Origin: Pseudomonas wayambapalatensis
GTDB lineage: Bacteria; Pseudomonadota; Gammaproteobacteria; Pseudomonadales; Pseudomonadaceae
Direction: 5' to 3'
DNA: 64,000 bases
NCBI GenBank assembly: GCA_014268975.2
Contig: CP077096.1
Coordinates: 1,262,501 to 1,326,500 of the forward strand
Positions 52,976 through 64,000 of the stretch are shown here, in pieces (within the stretch, counting starts at the first letter, position 1; each line of letters starts with the position of its first letter). Both the position numbers and the translations under genes were made by a program. A model generated the notes under the pieces. The model had not been told where the DNA came from and did no database searches. It worked only from the letters and a program-made list of their open reading frames with translations.

Positions 52976-54186
52976 TCTTCGGTATCCTCAAGCCCTATCC
53001 CTCGCCGCTGATCAGCGGTCGTGGCATCGACCTGGACTTCCCGCTGCTGGCGGGCTGCCTGGCCCTGCTTGGCCTGGGCCTGGTGATGATCACCTCGGCC
53101 TCCTCGGAAGTCGCCGCGGTGCAGTCGGGCAACCCGCTTTACCACATGATCCGCCACCTGGTGTACGTCGCCCTGGGGCTGGGAGCCTGCGGCCTGACCA
53201 TGATGGTGCCGATCGCCACCTGGCAGCGCATGGGCTTCCTCATGCTGATCGGCGCCTTCGGCCTGCTGGTGCTGGTGCTGGTACCAGGCATCGGCCGGGA
53301 GGTGAACGGTTCGATGCGCTGGATTGGTTTCAGCTTCTTCAACGTCCAGCCGTCGGAAATCGCCAAGGTCTTCGTGGTCATCTACCTCGCAGGTTACCTG
53401 GTGCGTCGTCAGACCGAGGTGCGCGAGAGCTGGATGGGCTTCTTCAAGCCGTTCATCGTTTTGCTGCCCATGGCCGGCCTGCTGCTGATGGAGCCTGACT
53501 TCGGCGCCACCGTGGTGATGATGGGCGCTGCGGCGGCCATGCTGTTCCTCGGTGGGGTGGGGCTGTTCCGCTTCTCGCTGATGGTGGTGCTGGCGGTGGT
53601 CGCGGTGTTCATTCTGGTTCAGGCGCAACCCTACCGGATGGCGCGCTTGATCACCTTCACCGACCCCTGGTCCGACCAGTTCGGTTCGGGCTACCAGCTG
53701 ACCCAGGCACTGATTGCCTTCGGTCGTGGCGAGTGGCTGGGCGTCGGCCTGGGCAACAGCGTACAGAAACAGTTCTATCTGCCCGAGGCGCACACCGACT
53801 TCGTGTTCTCGGTGCTGGCCGAAGAGCTTGGCGTGGTTGGCTCGCTGTGCACCGTGGCGCTGTTCGTGTTCGTCACCATCCGAGCCTTGTACATCGGCCT
53901 GTGGGCCGAGAAGGCCAAGCAGTTCTTCGCCGCCTACATGGCCTTCGGCCTGGCCTTCCTGTGGATCGGCCAGTTCCTGATCAACATTGGTGTGAACGTG
54001 GGCCTGCTGCCGACCAAGGGGCTGACGCTGCCATTCCTCAGCTACGGGGGCAGCTCGCTGGTGATCTGCTGCGCCTGTGTGGGGCTGTTGCTGCGTATCG
54101 AGTGGGAGAGTCGAACACACCTGGGCAGCGAGGAACACGAGTTCAAAGAGAGCGATTTTGCCGAGGAGACCAGTCATGGCCGCTGA
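52972..54186 (+). CDS. ftsW: Septal peptidoglycan glycosyltransferase FtsW
   Basis: FtsW is the SEDS polymerase that works with FtsI at the septum. The 404-residue protein has about ten membrane helices, GREVNGSMRWI, QPSEIAKVF, the conserved MEPDFGATVVM (essential Asp) and LPTKGLTLPFLSYGGSSL. The C-terminal tail is acidic and cytoplasmic. It overlaps the end of murD by 4 nt and the start of murG by 11 nt. Confidence 0.96.
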   Translation: MIFGILKPYPSPLISGRGIDLDFPLLAGCLALLGLGLVMITSASSEVAAVQSGNPLYHMIRHLVYVALGLGACGLTMMVPIATWQRMGFLMLIGAFGLLVLVLVPGIGREVNGSMRWIGFSFFNVQPSEIAKVFVVIYLAGYLVRRQTEVRESWMGFFKPFIVLLPMAGLLLMEPDFGATVVMMGAAAAMLFLGGVGLFRFSLMVVLAVVAVFILVQAQPYRMARLITFTDPWSDQFGSGYQLTQALIAFGRGEWLGVGLGNSVQKQFYLPEAHTDFVFSVLAEELGVVGSLCTVALFVFVTIRALYIGLWAEKAKQFFAAYMAFGLAFLWIGQFLINIGVNVGLLPTKGLTLPFLSYGGSSLVICCACVGLLLRIEWESRTHLGSEEHEFKESDFAEETSHGR

Positions 54187-55247
54187 TGGCAAGAACGTAC
54201 TGATCATGGCCGGTGGCACCGGGGGGCATGTGTTCCCGGCCCTGGCCTGCGCCCGCGAATTCCAGGCGCGCGGCTACAGCGTGCATTGGCTGGGTACGCC
54301 ACGGGGTATCGAGAACGAACTGGTGCCCCAGGCCGGCTTGCCGCTGCACCTGATCCGGGTCAGCGGGCTGCGTGGCAAGGGCAAGCTGTCGCTGCTCAAG
54401 GCGCCGTTCACCCTGGTCAAGGCCGTGCTGCAGGCGCGGCGCATCATTCGTGAGCTCAAGCCGGTGTGCGTGCTGGGCTTTGGCGGCTATGTCACAGGCC
54501 CTGGCGGTGTTGCCGCGCGGCTGTGCGGTGTGCCGCTGGTGATTCACGAACAGAATGCCCGCGCGGGTACCGCCAATCGGCTGCTGGTGCCACTGGCCGC
54601 ACGAGTCTGCGAAGCTTTCCCCGACACCTTCGCTGCCAGCGAAAAACGTCGGACTACCGGTAACCCGGTGCGCCCGGAACTGTTCCTGGAAGCGCCCCGT
54701 GCGGCACTTGCCGAGCGTCGTGCGCGCCTTCTGGTGCTCGGCGGCAGCCTCGGTGCGGAACCATTGAACAAATTGCTGCCTAAGGCCCTGTCCGAAGTGA
54801 CTGCAGACCTGCGTCCAGAGGTGTTCCACCAGGCTGGCAAGCAACATGCGTCGATCACCGCCGAGCGTTATCGCGAGGCCGGGATCGAGGCTCAGGTAGA
54901 GCCTTTCATCAAAGACATGGCCCACGCTTATGGCTGGGCCGACATGGTGGTGTGCCGGGCCGGCGCCCTGACCGTCAGCGAACTCGCGGCGGCGGGCCTG
55001 CCCTCGATGCTGGTGCCCTTGCCCCACGCGATCGACGATCACCAGACCCACAACGCCCAATATCTGGCTCGCGAAGGTGCTGCCTTCCTGATGCCACAAG
55101 CGACAACTGGCGCAGCGCAGCTCGCTGAACGCCTGAACGAGGTGCTGATGCAACCCGAGAAACTCAACACCATGGCCGGCACTGCACGTCGCCTGGCCAA
55201 GCCTGCTGCAACCAGCACCGTGGTCGATATCTGCCTGGAGGTGGCCC

Positions 55248-55255
<8 letters not shown>
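54176..55255 (+). CDS. murG: Lipid II synthase MurG
   Basis: MurG adds GlcNAc to lipid I, making lipid II on the inner leaflet. The 359-residue GT-B enzyme has the glycine loop GGTGGH (13-18), [22 protein letters not shown] and the UDP-GlcNAc site [21 protein letters not shown] 54176 was chosen because it gives [14 protein letters not shown]; open codons before it overlap ftsW. Confidence 0.97.
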
Positions 55256-57655
<2,400 letters not shown>

Positions 57656-57660
57656 GAGCC

Positions 57661-58530
57661 ATGCAAGGCGCGATGATACGTCAGCAGCAACCCGTTACCG
57701 GCCGTAGCAAGCCGGTGCCACGTGGTGCCAGCCGACTGGTGGCCGACGAGCCCGTATCGGCGCGCCTGCCACGACCCAGTTTCGGTGGGTTGAAACGCCT
57801 GCTGTGGCCGGTGCTGCTGGTCGCTGCCGGCTTCGGTGCCTATGAAGGCGCGATCCGCTTGATGCCTTACGCCGACCGGCCGATCACCAAGATCGCCGTG
57901 CAGGGTGATCTGAGCTACATCAGCCAGCAGGCGGTGCAGCAGCGTATCGCGCCTTATGTCGCCGCGAGCTTCTTCAGTGTCGACCTGCCGGCGATGCGTG
58001 CGGAGCTCGAGCAGATGCCATGGATCGCCCATGCCGAAGTGCGTCGGGTATGGCCGGACGAGGTGGTGATCCGCCTCGAGGAACAACTGCCGGTCGCGCG
58101 CTGGGGCGATGAGGCCTTGCTCAACAACCAGGGCCAGGCGTTCACCCCGCGCGAGCTGGCCAACTATGAGCATTTGCCGCAGCTGTTCGGGCCGCAGCGC
58201 GCTCAGCAACAAGTCATGCAGCAGTATCAGGTATTGAGCCAGATGCTGCGCCCCATGGGCTTCTCCATCGCTCGCCTGGAGCTGCGCGAGCGAGGCAGCT
58301 GGTTCCTGACCACTGGCGCGGGTAGCGCCGGTCCTGGCGTCGAGCTGCTGTTGGGGCGCGATCATCTGGTGGAGAAGATGCGCCGGTTCATTGCCATTTA
58401 CGACAAGACACTCAAAGAGCAGATCACCAACATCGCCCGCATCGATCTGCGATACGCCAACGGATTAGCGGTTGGCTGGCGGGAACCGAATGCACCGACG
58501 ACGGCCCAACCCGCCGTTGCGAAGAATTAG
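57661..58530 (+). CDS. ftsQ: Cell division protein FtsQ
   Basis: FtsQ bridges early and late divisome proteins. The 289-residue bitopic protein has a basic cytoplasmic N-terminus, a membrane helix ([19 protein letters not shown]), a POTRA domain ([20 protein letters not shown]) and the FtsQ/DivIB beta domain ending [18 protein letters not shown] 57661 follows GAGG; another in-frame ATG is four codons later. Confidence 0.95.
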   Translation: MQGAMIRQQQPVTGRSKPVPRGASRLVADEPVSARLPRPSFGGLKRLLWPVLLVAAGFGAYEGAIRLMPYADRPITKIAVQGDLSYISQQAVQQRIAPYVAASFFSVDLPAMRAELEQMPWIAHAEVRRVWPDEVVIRLEEQLPVARWGDEALLNNQGQAFTPRELANYEHLPQLFGPQRAQQQVMQQYQVLSQMLRPMGFSIARLELRERGSWFLTTGAGSAGPGVELLLGRDHLVEKMRRFIAIYDKTLKEQITNIARIDLRYANGLAVGWREPNAPTTAQPAVAKN

Positions 58531-58544
58531 AGAGAGGCAGGACC

Positions 58545-59801
58545 ATGGCAAACGCGCATAGCGGCAAAATGATCGTCGGGCTGGACATTGGCACCTCCAA
58601 GGTGGTGGCGCTGGTGGGCGAAGTGGCGGCGGACGGCACCCTGGAGATCGTCGGGATCGGGACGCATCCCTCCCGCGGCCTGAAGAAAGGCGTGGTGGTG
58701 AATATCGAGTCGACCGTGCAGTCGATCCAGCGCGCGGTGGAAGAAGCGCAGCTGATGGCCGGCTGCCGTATCCACTCGGCGTTCGTCGGTGTTGCCGGCA
58801 ACCATATTCGCAGCCTGAACTCCCATGGCATCGTCGCCATCCGCGACCGTGAGGTCAGCGTCGCCGACCTCGAGCGCGTGCTCGACGCCGCCCAGGCCGT
58901 GGCCATCCCGGCCGACCAGCGCGTGCTGCACACCCTGCCGCAGGACTACGTGATCGACAACCAGGAAGGTGTGCGTGAGCCACTGGGCATGTCTGGCGTG
59001 CGTCTGGAGGCGAAAGTCCATGTGGTCACCTGTGCGGTCAACGCCGCCCAGAACATCGAGAAGTGCGTGCGCCGCTGCGGCCTCGAGATTGACGACATCA
59101 TTCTCGAACAACTGGCCTCGGCTTACTCGGTGTTGACCGATGACGAGAAAGAACTGGGCGTGTGCCTGGTGGATATCGGCGGCGGCACCACCGACATCGC
59201 CATCTTCACCGAAGGCGCGATCCGCCACACCGCGGTGATCCCGATTGCTGGCGACCAGGTCACCAACGACATCGCCATGGCCCTGCGCACGCCCACGCAG
59301 TACGCCGAGGAAATCAAGATCCGCTACGCCTGCGCCCTGGCCAAGCTGGCCGGTGCCGGCGAGACCATCAAGGTGCCGAGTGTCGGCGATCGTCCGCCGC
59401 GCGAACTGTCGCGCCAGGCCCTGGCAGAAGTGGTCGAGCCGCGTTACGACGAACTCTTCACCCTGATCCAGGCCGAGTTGCGTCGCAGCGGCTACGAGGA
59501 CCTGGTGCCGGCCGGCATCGTCCTTACCGGCGGTACTTCGAAGATGGAGGGCGCCGTGGAACTGGCCGAAGAAATCTTCCACATGCCGGTACGCCTCGGC
59601 GTGCCGCACAGCGTTCGGGGGCTGAGCGACGTGGTGCGCAACCCGATCTATTCAACCGGCGTGGGACTGCTCACCTACGGCCTGCAAAAGCAGACCGAGG
59701 ACCTGCCCCTGACCGGCAACAGCAGCAGCAACAGCTATGGCGATGAACCTAAGGCCCCGGTGCTTGAGCGCTTCAAGCGCTGGGTCCAAGGCAACTTCTA
59801 A
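58545..59801 (+). CDS. ftsA: Cell division protein FtsA
   Basis: FtsA is the actin-like protein that ties FtsZ to the membrane. The 418-residue product has the ATPase phosphate-1 loop VGLDIGTSKVVALVGE, phosphate-2 CLVDIGGGTTDIAIF, adenosine motif GIVLTGGTSKMEG and the C-terminal amphipathic membrane helix LERFKRWVQGNF. An AGAGAGG site precedes ATG 58545. Confidence 0.97.
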   Translation: MANAHSGKMIVGLDIGTSKVVALVGEVAADGTLEIVGIGTHPSRGLKKGVVVNIESTVQSIQRAVEEAQLMAGCRIHSAFVGVAGNHIRSLNSHGIVAIRDREVSVADLERVLDAAQAVAIPADQRVLHTLPQDYVIDNQEGVREPLGMSGVRLEAKVHVVTCAVNAAQNIEKCVRRCGLEIDDIILEQLASAYSVLTDDEKELGVCLVDIGGGTTDIAIFTEGAIRHTAVIPIAGDQVTNDIAMALRTPTQYAEEIKIRYACALAKLAGAGETIKVPSVGDRPPRELSRQALAEVVEPRYDELFTLIQAELRRSGYEDLVPAGIVLTGGTSKMEGAVELAEEIFHMPVRLGVPHSVRGLSDVVRNPIYSTGVGLLTYGLQKQTEDLPLTGNSSSNSYGDEPKAPVLERFKRWVQGNF

Positions 59802-59856
59802 GTTTCAAAGCAGTAGTGGTAGGCGCAAAAACTAGAGAACTGTAAGGAGAGGGAAA

Positions 59857-61053
59857 ATGTTCGAGCTCGTAGACAACGTCCCGCAAAGCCCGGTCATCAA
59901 AGTGATCGGTGTCGGTGGTGGTGGTGGCAACGCCGTCAACCACATGGTCAAAAGCAGCATCGAAGGTGTGGAATTCATCTGCGCCAACACCGATGCCCAG
60001 GCGCTGAAGAACATTGGCGCACGCACCATCCTGCAACTGGGGACCGGTGTGACCAAGGGCCTGGGTGCCGGTGCCAATCCGGAAGTCGGTCGTCAGGCCG
60101 CGCTGGAAGACCGTGAGCGCATCGCCGAAGTGCTGCAAGGCACCAACATGGTGTTCATCACCACCGGCATGGGCGGCGGTACCGGTACCGGTGCTGCGCC
60201 GATCATCGCCGAAGTGGCCAAGGAAATGGGCATCCTCACCGTTGCGGTGGTGACCCGTCCGTTCCCGTTCGAGGGTCGCAAGCGCATGCAGATCGCCGAC
60301 GAAGGCATCCGCATGCTGGCTGAAAGCGTCGACTCGCTGATCACCATCCCCAACGAGAAGCTGCTGACCATCCTGGGCAAGGATGCAAGCCTGCTGTCTG
60401 CCTTCGCCAAGGCCGACGACGTGCTGGCTGGCGCCGTGCGCGGTATCTCCGACATCATCAAGCGTCCGGGCATGATCAACGTCGACTTCGCCGACGTACG
60501 CACCGTGATGGGCGAGATGGGCATGGCGATGATGGGCACTGGCTGCGCCAGCGGTCCGAACCGCGCTCGTGAAGCCACCGAAGCGGCGATTCGCAACCCG
60601 CTGCTCGAAGACGTCAACCTGCAGGGTGCCCGCGGTATTCTGGTAAACATCACCGCAGGTCCTGACCTGTCGCTGGGTGAGTACTCCGATGTGGGTAGCA
60701 TCATCGAGGCCTTCGCCTCCGACCACGCAATGGTCAAGGTCGGCACCGTGATCGATCCTGACATGCGCGACGAGCTGCACGTCACCGTGGTTGCCACTGG
60801 CCTGGGTGCGCGCATCGAGAAGCCGGTCAAGGTCGTCGACAATACCCTGCAGACCGCACAGCAGGTGTACGAGTCCTCCAATCCGGCCCCGGTTCGCCAG
60901 GAGCAGTCGGCGGTGAACTACCGTGACCTGGAGCGTCCGACCGTGATGCGCAACCAGGCGCATGCGGGCGCTGCGGCCGCGGCTAAACTCAACCCACAGG
61001 ACGATCTGGACTACCTTGACATCCCGGCCTTCCTGCGTCGCCAGGCCGATTGA
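59857..61053 (+). CDS. ftsZ: Cell division GTPase FtsZ
   Basis: FtsZ polymerises into the Z-ring. The 398-residue tubulin homologue has the GTP loop GGGTGTG (106-112), N-terminal VIGVGGGGGNAVNHM, NVDFADVRTVM (T7 region NxDxAD), a variable linker and the conserved C-terminal peptide DYLDIPAFLRRQ that binds FtsA and ZipA. It starts 55 nt after ftsA with GGAG upstream. Confidence 0.98.
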   Translation: MFELVDNVPQSPVIKVIGVGGGGGNAVNHMVKSSIEGVEFICANTDAQALKNIGARTILQLGTGVTKGLGAGANPEVGRQAALEDRERIAEVLQGTNMVFITTGMGGGTGTGAAPIIAEVAKEMGILTVAVVTRPFPFEGRKRMQIADEGIRMLAESVDSLITIPNEKLLTILGKDASLLSAFAKADDVLAGAVRGISDIIKRPGMINVDFADVRTVMGEMGMAMMGTGCASGPNRAREATEAAIRNPLLEDVNLQGARGILVNITAGPDLSLGEYSDVGSIIEAFASDHAMVKVGTVIDPDMRDELHVTVVATGLGARIEKPVKVVDNTLQTAQQVYESSNPAPVRQEQSAVNYRDLERPTVMRNQAHAGAAAAAKLNPQDDLDYLDIPAFLRRQAD

Positions 61054-61084
61054 TGGAATTTATCAGGGGTATAAGGGTGATTGG

Positions 61085-61113
61085 TGTTCAGCAAAGGCCG
61101 GGTCTGCTATCAT
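61085..61113 (+). promoter_or_regulatory. Possible promoter of lpxC
   Basis: TGTTCA-N17-TATCAT in the 112-nt ftsZ-lpxC gap: good -10 and spacing, imperfect -35. A separate lpxC promoter would not be surprising. Confidence 0.4.
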
Positions 61114-61129
61114 TCTCAGCCTTTGTTGA

Positions 61130-62077
<948 letters not shown>

Positions 62078-62102
62078 GTTCGAACACTCTCTAGTTCATT
62101 GA

Positions 62103-62126
62103 GGCCACCTTCGGGTGGCCTTTTTT
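62103..62126 (+). terminator. Rho-independent terminator after lpxC
   Basis: GGCCACC-TTCG-GGTGGCC followed by six T, 25 nt after the lpxC stop. Confidence 0.95.
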
Positions 62127-62183
62127 ATTGGCGCGCCCATGGCAGAGCAGTGTTTGGCACTTTCGGAAATAGCGCCGGGAACT

Positions 62184-62639
62184 TCAGGTCTTGTCGTGGG
62201 CGTGTGCAGCAAGCCGCTCCAGCGCGGCCCGCAGTTTTTCGTCACCAATGCCTTGCGCTGTCTCGCGCAGGCTTTGTGCCGCCTGTTGCGACAACTCGGT
62301 GGTCTGTGTAGGGCGGGCGGGGGCGCCGACGGGTGGTTGCACCTGGAATCTGATGCGCTGCAGGTTGGCGAAGGCGTCCATGGCGCGCAGCGTGGTCAGC
62401 AGGCGCTTCTGCTGGTAGCGCAGACGGGTGGCCCAATGGCCGTCGGTCACCACCAGGAGCAAACAGCCATCGCGCCAGGAGGCCACATGACAGTGTGCCC
62501 GGGCAGCGGGCTGCAACTGGCTTTCCAGCAAACGCTGCAGATGCTCGAGGCGCTCGGCCTGGTTGAGCAGCAGGCGCAGCGGCCTGGCCTGGCGCAGCAA
62601 GGCGGCGGGTGGCTGGGCGGAAGGGGGTTTGTAGGCCAT
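62184..62639 (-). CDS. dciA: DciA/DUF721 replicative helicase-loader-like protein
   Basis: DciA proteins load the DnaB helicase in bacteria without DnaC. The 151-residue product has the DUF721 core LQRLLESQLQPAARAHCHVA and the KH-like VTDGHWATRLRYQQKRLLTTLRAM-type segment (about 75-98), with a divergent C-terminal tail (QSLRETAQGIGDEKLRAALE). ATG 62639 (MAYKPPSAQPPAALLRQ) matches the start of relatives; an ATG four codons upstream is possible. It lies between lpxC and secA, its usual place in Pseudomonas. Confidence 0.86.
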   Translation of the reverse strand: MAYKPPSAQPPAALLRQARPLRLLLNQAERLEHLQRLLESQLQPAARAHCHVASWRDGCLLLVVTDGHWATRLRYQQKRLLTTLRAMDAFANLQRIRFQVQPPVGAPARPTQTTELSQQAAQSLRETAQGIGDEKLRAALERLAAHAHDKT

Positions 62640-62988
62640 CTGAGTACGCATGAGGTTACAAGATTGGCAGTCTAACAGATGCCACCAGGGCCGTTGCCTG
62701 TGCCGGACGCTTTGCCGGCAGCCCGCTGCTGAGGACGGTGCAGCGCGTGTGCGCGCAGGCCTGCGCGCGAGGCGGCCCAACACGTTTCATGTCTGGCTGC
62801 CTTGAACTTGGTGAAAATGTCCCTATGTTAGAGAAGCCCCGTTTAAAGCGCTGTGCCAGCATCGTGGAAATCCACCACTTTCCTCACCAACGTTTCCGGG
62901 TAGAATGCTCGTTCGCATGCGGCCCAAGGGCTGCACGGGCGACTCACGGGGCCGCCCTCCATCCCTAAGTGTGGAAGATCCTGCCGAT
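62640..62988. other. Non-coding region between divergent dciA and secA
   Basis: No gene seen in 349 nt. It contains a perfect 18-nt palindrome, GCGCGCAGGCCTGCGCGC, at 62751-62768, and the candidate secA promoter at 62802-62829, which leaves a leader of about 150 nt. Confidence 0.6.
62802..62829 (+). promoter_or_regulatory. Possible promoter of secA
   Basis: TTGAAC-N16-TATGTT; acceptable -35 and -10 with a slightly short spacer. Confidence 0.45.
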
Positions 62989-64000
62989 ATGTTTGCGCCT
63001 TTGTTAAAAAAACTTTTTGGAAGCAAGAACGAGCGTGAAATCAAGCGCATGCTCAAGACGGTCAGCACCGTCAATGCCTTCGAAGAGAAGATGGTGGCCC
63101 TCTCCGACGAGCAGCTGCGTGGCAAGACCGCAGAGTTCAAAGAGCGCCTGGCCAAAGGCGAAACCCTCGACCAGCTGTTGCCCGAAGCCTTCGCCGTGGC
63201 CCGTGAGGCCGGCAAGCGTGTCATGGGCATGCGCCACTTCGATGTCCAGCTCATCGGCGGCATGACCCTGCACGAGGGCATGATCGCAGAAATGCGTACC
63301 GGTGAAGGCAAGACCTTGGTCGGTACTCTGGCGGTATACCTGAACGCGCTGTCCGGCAAGGGCGTGCACGTGGTCACGGTCAACGACTACCTGGCTCGCC
63401 GTGACGCCAACTGGATGCGTCCGCTTTACGAATTCCTCGGCCTCAAGGTGGGCATCGTCTCGGCCTTCCAGCCGCCGGAGGAAAAGCGCGCCGCCTATGC
63501 TGCCGACATCACCTACGGCACCAACAACGAATTCGGTTTCGACTACCTGCGCGACAACATGGCGTTCAGCCAGGACGAGAAGTTCCAGCGTGAGCTGAAC
63601 TTCGCCGTGATCGACGAAGTCGACTCCATCCTCATCGACGAAGCGCGTACCCCGCTGATCATCTCGGGCCAGGCCGAAGACAGCTCCAAGCTGTACATCG
63701 AGATCAATCGCCTGATCCCGCGCCTGAAGCAGCACATCGAAGAAGTCGAAGGCCAGGTGACTCAAGAGGGTCACTTCACCATCGACGAGAAGAGCCGCCA
63801 GGTCGAGCTCAACGAGGCAGGTCACCAGTTCATCGAAGAGATGCTCACCCAGTCCGGCCTGCTGGCCGAAGGCGAGAGCCTCTACTCGGCCCACAACCTG
63901 GGCCTGCTCACCCATGTCTACGCGGGCCTGCGTGCGCACAAGCTGTTCCACCGCAACGTCGAGTACATCGTCCAGGACGGTCAGATCCTGCTGATCGACG
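62989..64000 (+). CDS. secA: Preprotein translocase ATPase SecA (3' end outside window)
   Basis: SecA drives post-translational export through SecYEG. The first 337 codons are present, starting [20 protein letters not shown], with Walker A RTGEGKT (103-109), [21 protein letters not shown] and Walker [21 protein letters not shown]. The preprotein cross-linking domain begins after about residue 220. The rest of this roughly 900-residue protein lies beyond the window. Confidence 0.98.
   Translation, partial: MFAPLLKKLFGSKNEREIKRMLKTVSTVNAFEEKMVALSDEQLRGKTAEFKERLAKGETLDQLLPEAFAVAREAGKRVMGMRHFDVQLIGGMTLHEGMIAEMRTGEGKTLVGTLAVYLNALSGKGVHVVTVNDYLARRDANWMRPLYEFLGLKVGIVSAFQPPEEKRAAYAADITYGTNNEFGFDYLRDNMAFSQDEKFQRELNFAVIDEVDSILIDEARTPLIISGQAEDSSKLYIEINRLIPRLKQHIEEVEGQVTQEGHFTIDEKSRQVELNEAGHQFIEEMLTQSGLLAEGESLYSAHNLGLLTHVYAGLRAHKLFHRNVEYIVQDGQILLID

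Overview
The window (about 62% G+C) is chromosomal DNA of a gammaproteobacterium of the genus Pseudomonas, most likely the P. putida group. The reasons are the algD-alg8-alg44-algK-algE order, a 398-residue methionine gamma-lyase with the residues of the P. putida enzyme beside an Lrp-type regulator, the P. putida-type REP sequences, an intact dcw (division and cell wall) cluster led by mraZ, and a Pseudomonas-type RNase P RNA. Nearly all of it is core genome. No tRNA, rRNA, insertion sequence, prophage or CRISPR array was seen.

Layout. 1-7250: start of the alginate operon on the minus strand (algD, alg8, alg44, algK, and algE cut by the window edge), with an AlgU-type promoter and a leader of about 430 nt. 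7500-15100: yaaA, a degenerate NodB-like protein, a PIN-PhoH protein, moaCDE, rhlB and a carboxylesterase, separated by REP pairs. 15200-19600: the amino-acid ABC transporter aapJQMP behind a sigma-54-type promoter. 19600-24800: algW, a Nif3-like gene, cysD and cysNC. 24800-25400: a colicin-DNase-like pseudo-nuclease with an immunity gene. 25500-33600: mdeR/mdeA, zapG, a hydrolase, trpS, zapE, an AraC-type regulator and an aldo/keto reductase. 33700-38700: rplM-rpsI, petABC (bc1 complex) and sspAB. 38700-44000: two small lipoprotein genes, gmhA, yraN, lpoA, then divergent rsmI and rnpB. 44160-62130: mraZ-rsmH-ftsL-ftsI-murE-murF-mraY-murD-ftsW-murG-murC-ddlB-ftsQ-ftsA-ftsZ-lpxC. 62180-64000: dciA and the start of secA.

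How the genes work together. AlgW is the site-1 protease that starts MucA degradation and frees AlgU, the sigma factor expected to read the algD promoter at the left end, so signal transduction and output of alginate synthesis share the window. The dcw genes make lipid II and the divisome and are joined by overlapping stop/start codons. Their promoter is followed by three 10-bp-spaced GTGG repeats typical of MraZ autorepression. lpoA, zapG and zapE add envelope and division functions elsewhere in the window.

Most unusual points: a REP pair lies inside the translated signal-peptide region of algK; a stand-alone colicin-type HNH domain has lost most metal ligands but keeps an intact overlapping immunity gene; a NodB-fold protein has lost its TFDDG aspartates; a long inverted repeat sits between mdeR and mdeA; REP arms of two lengths are paired in a recurrent way. 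I saw no clearly new multi-gene defence or metabolic system. The pseudo-nuclease/immunity pair is the best candidate for unexplained biology.
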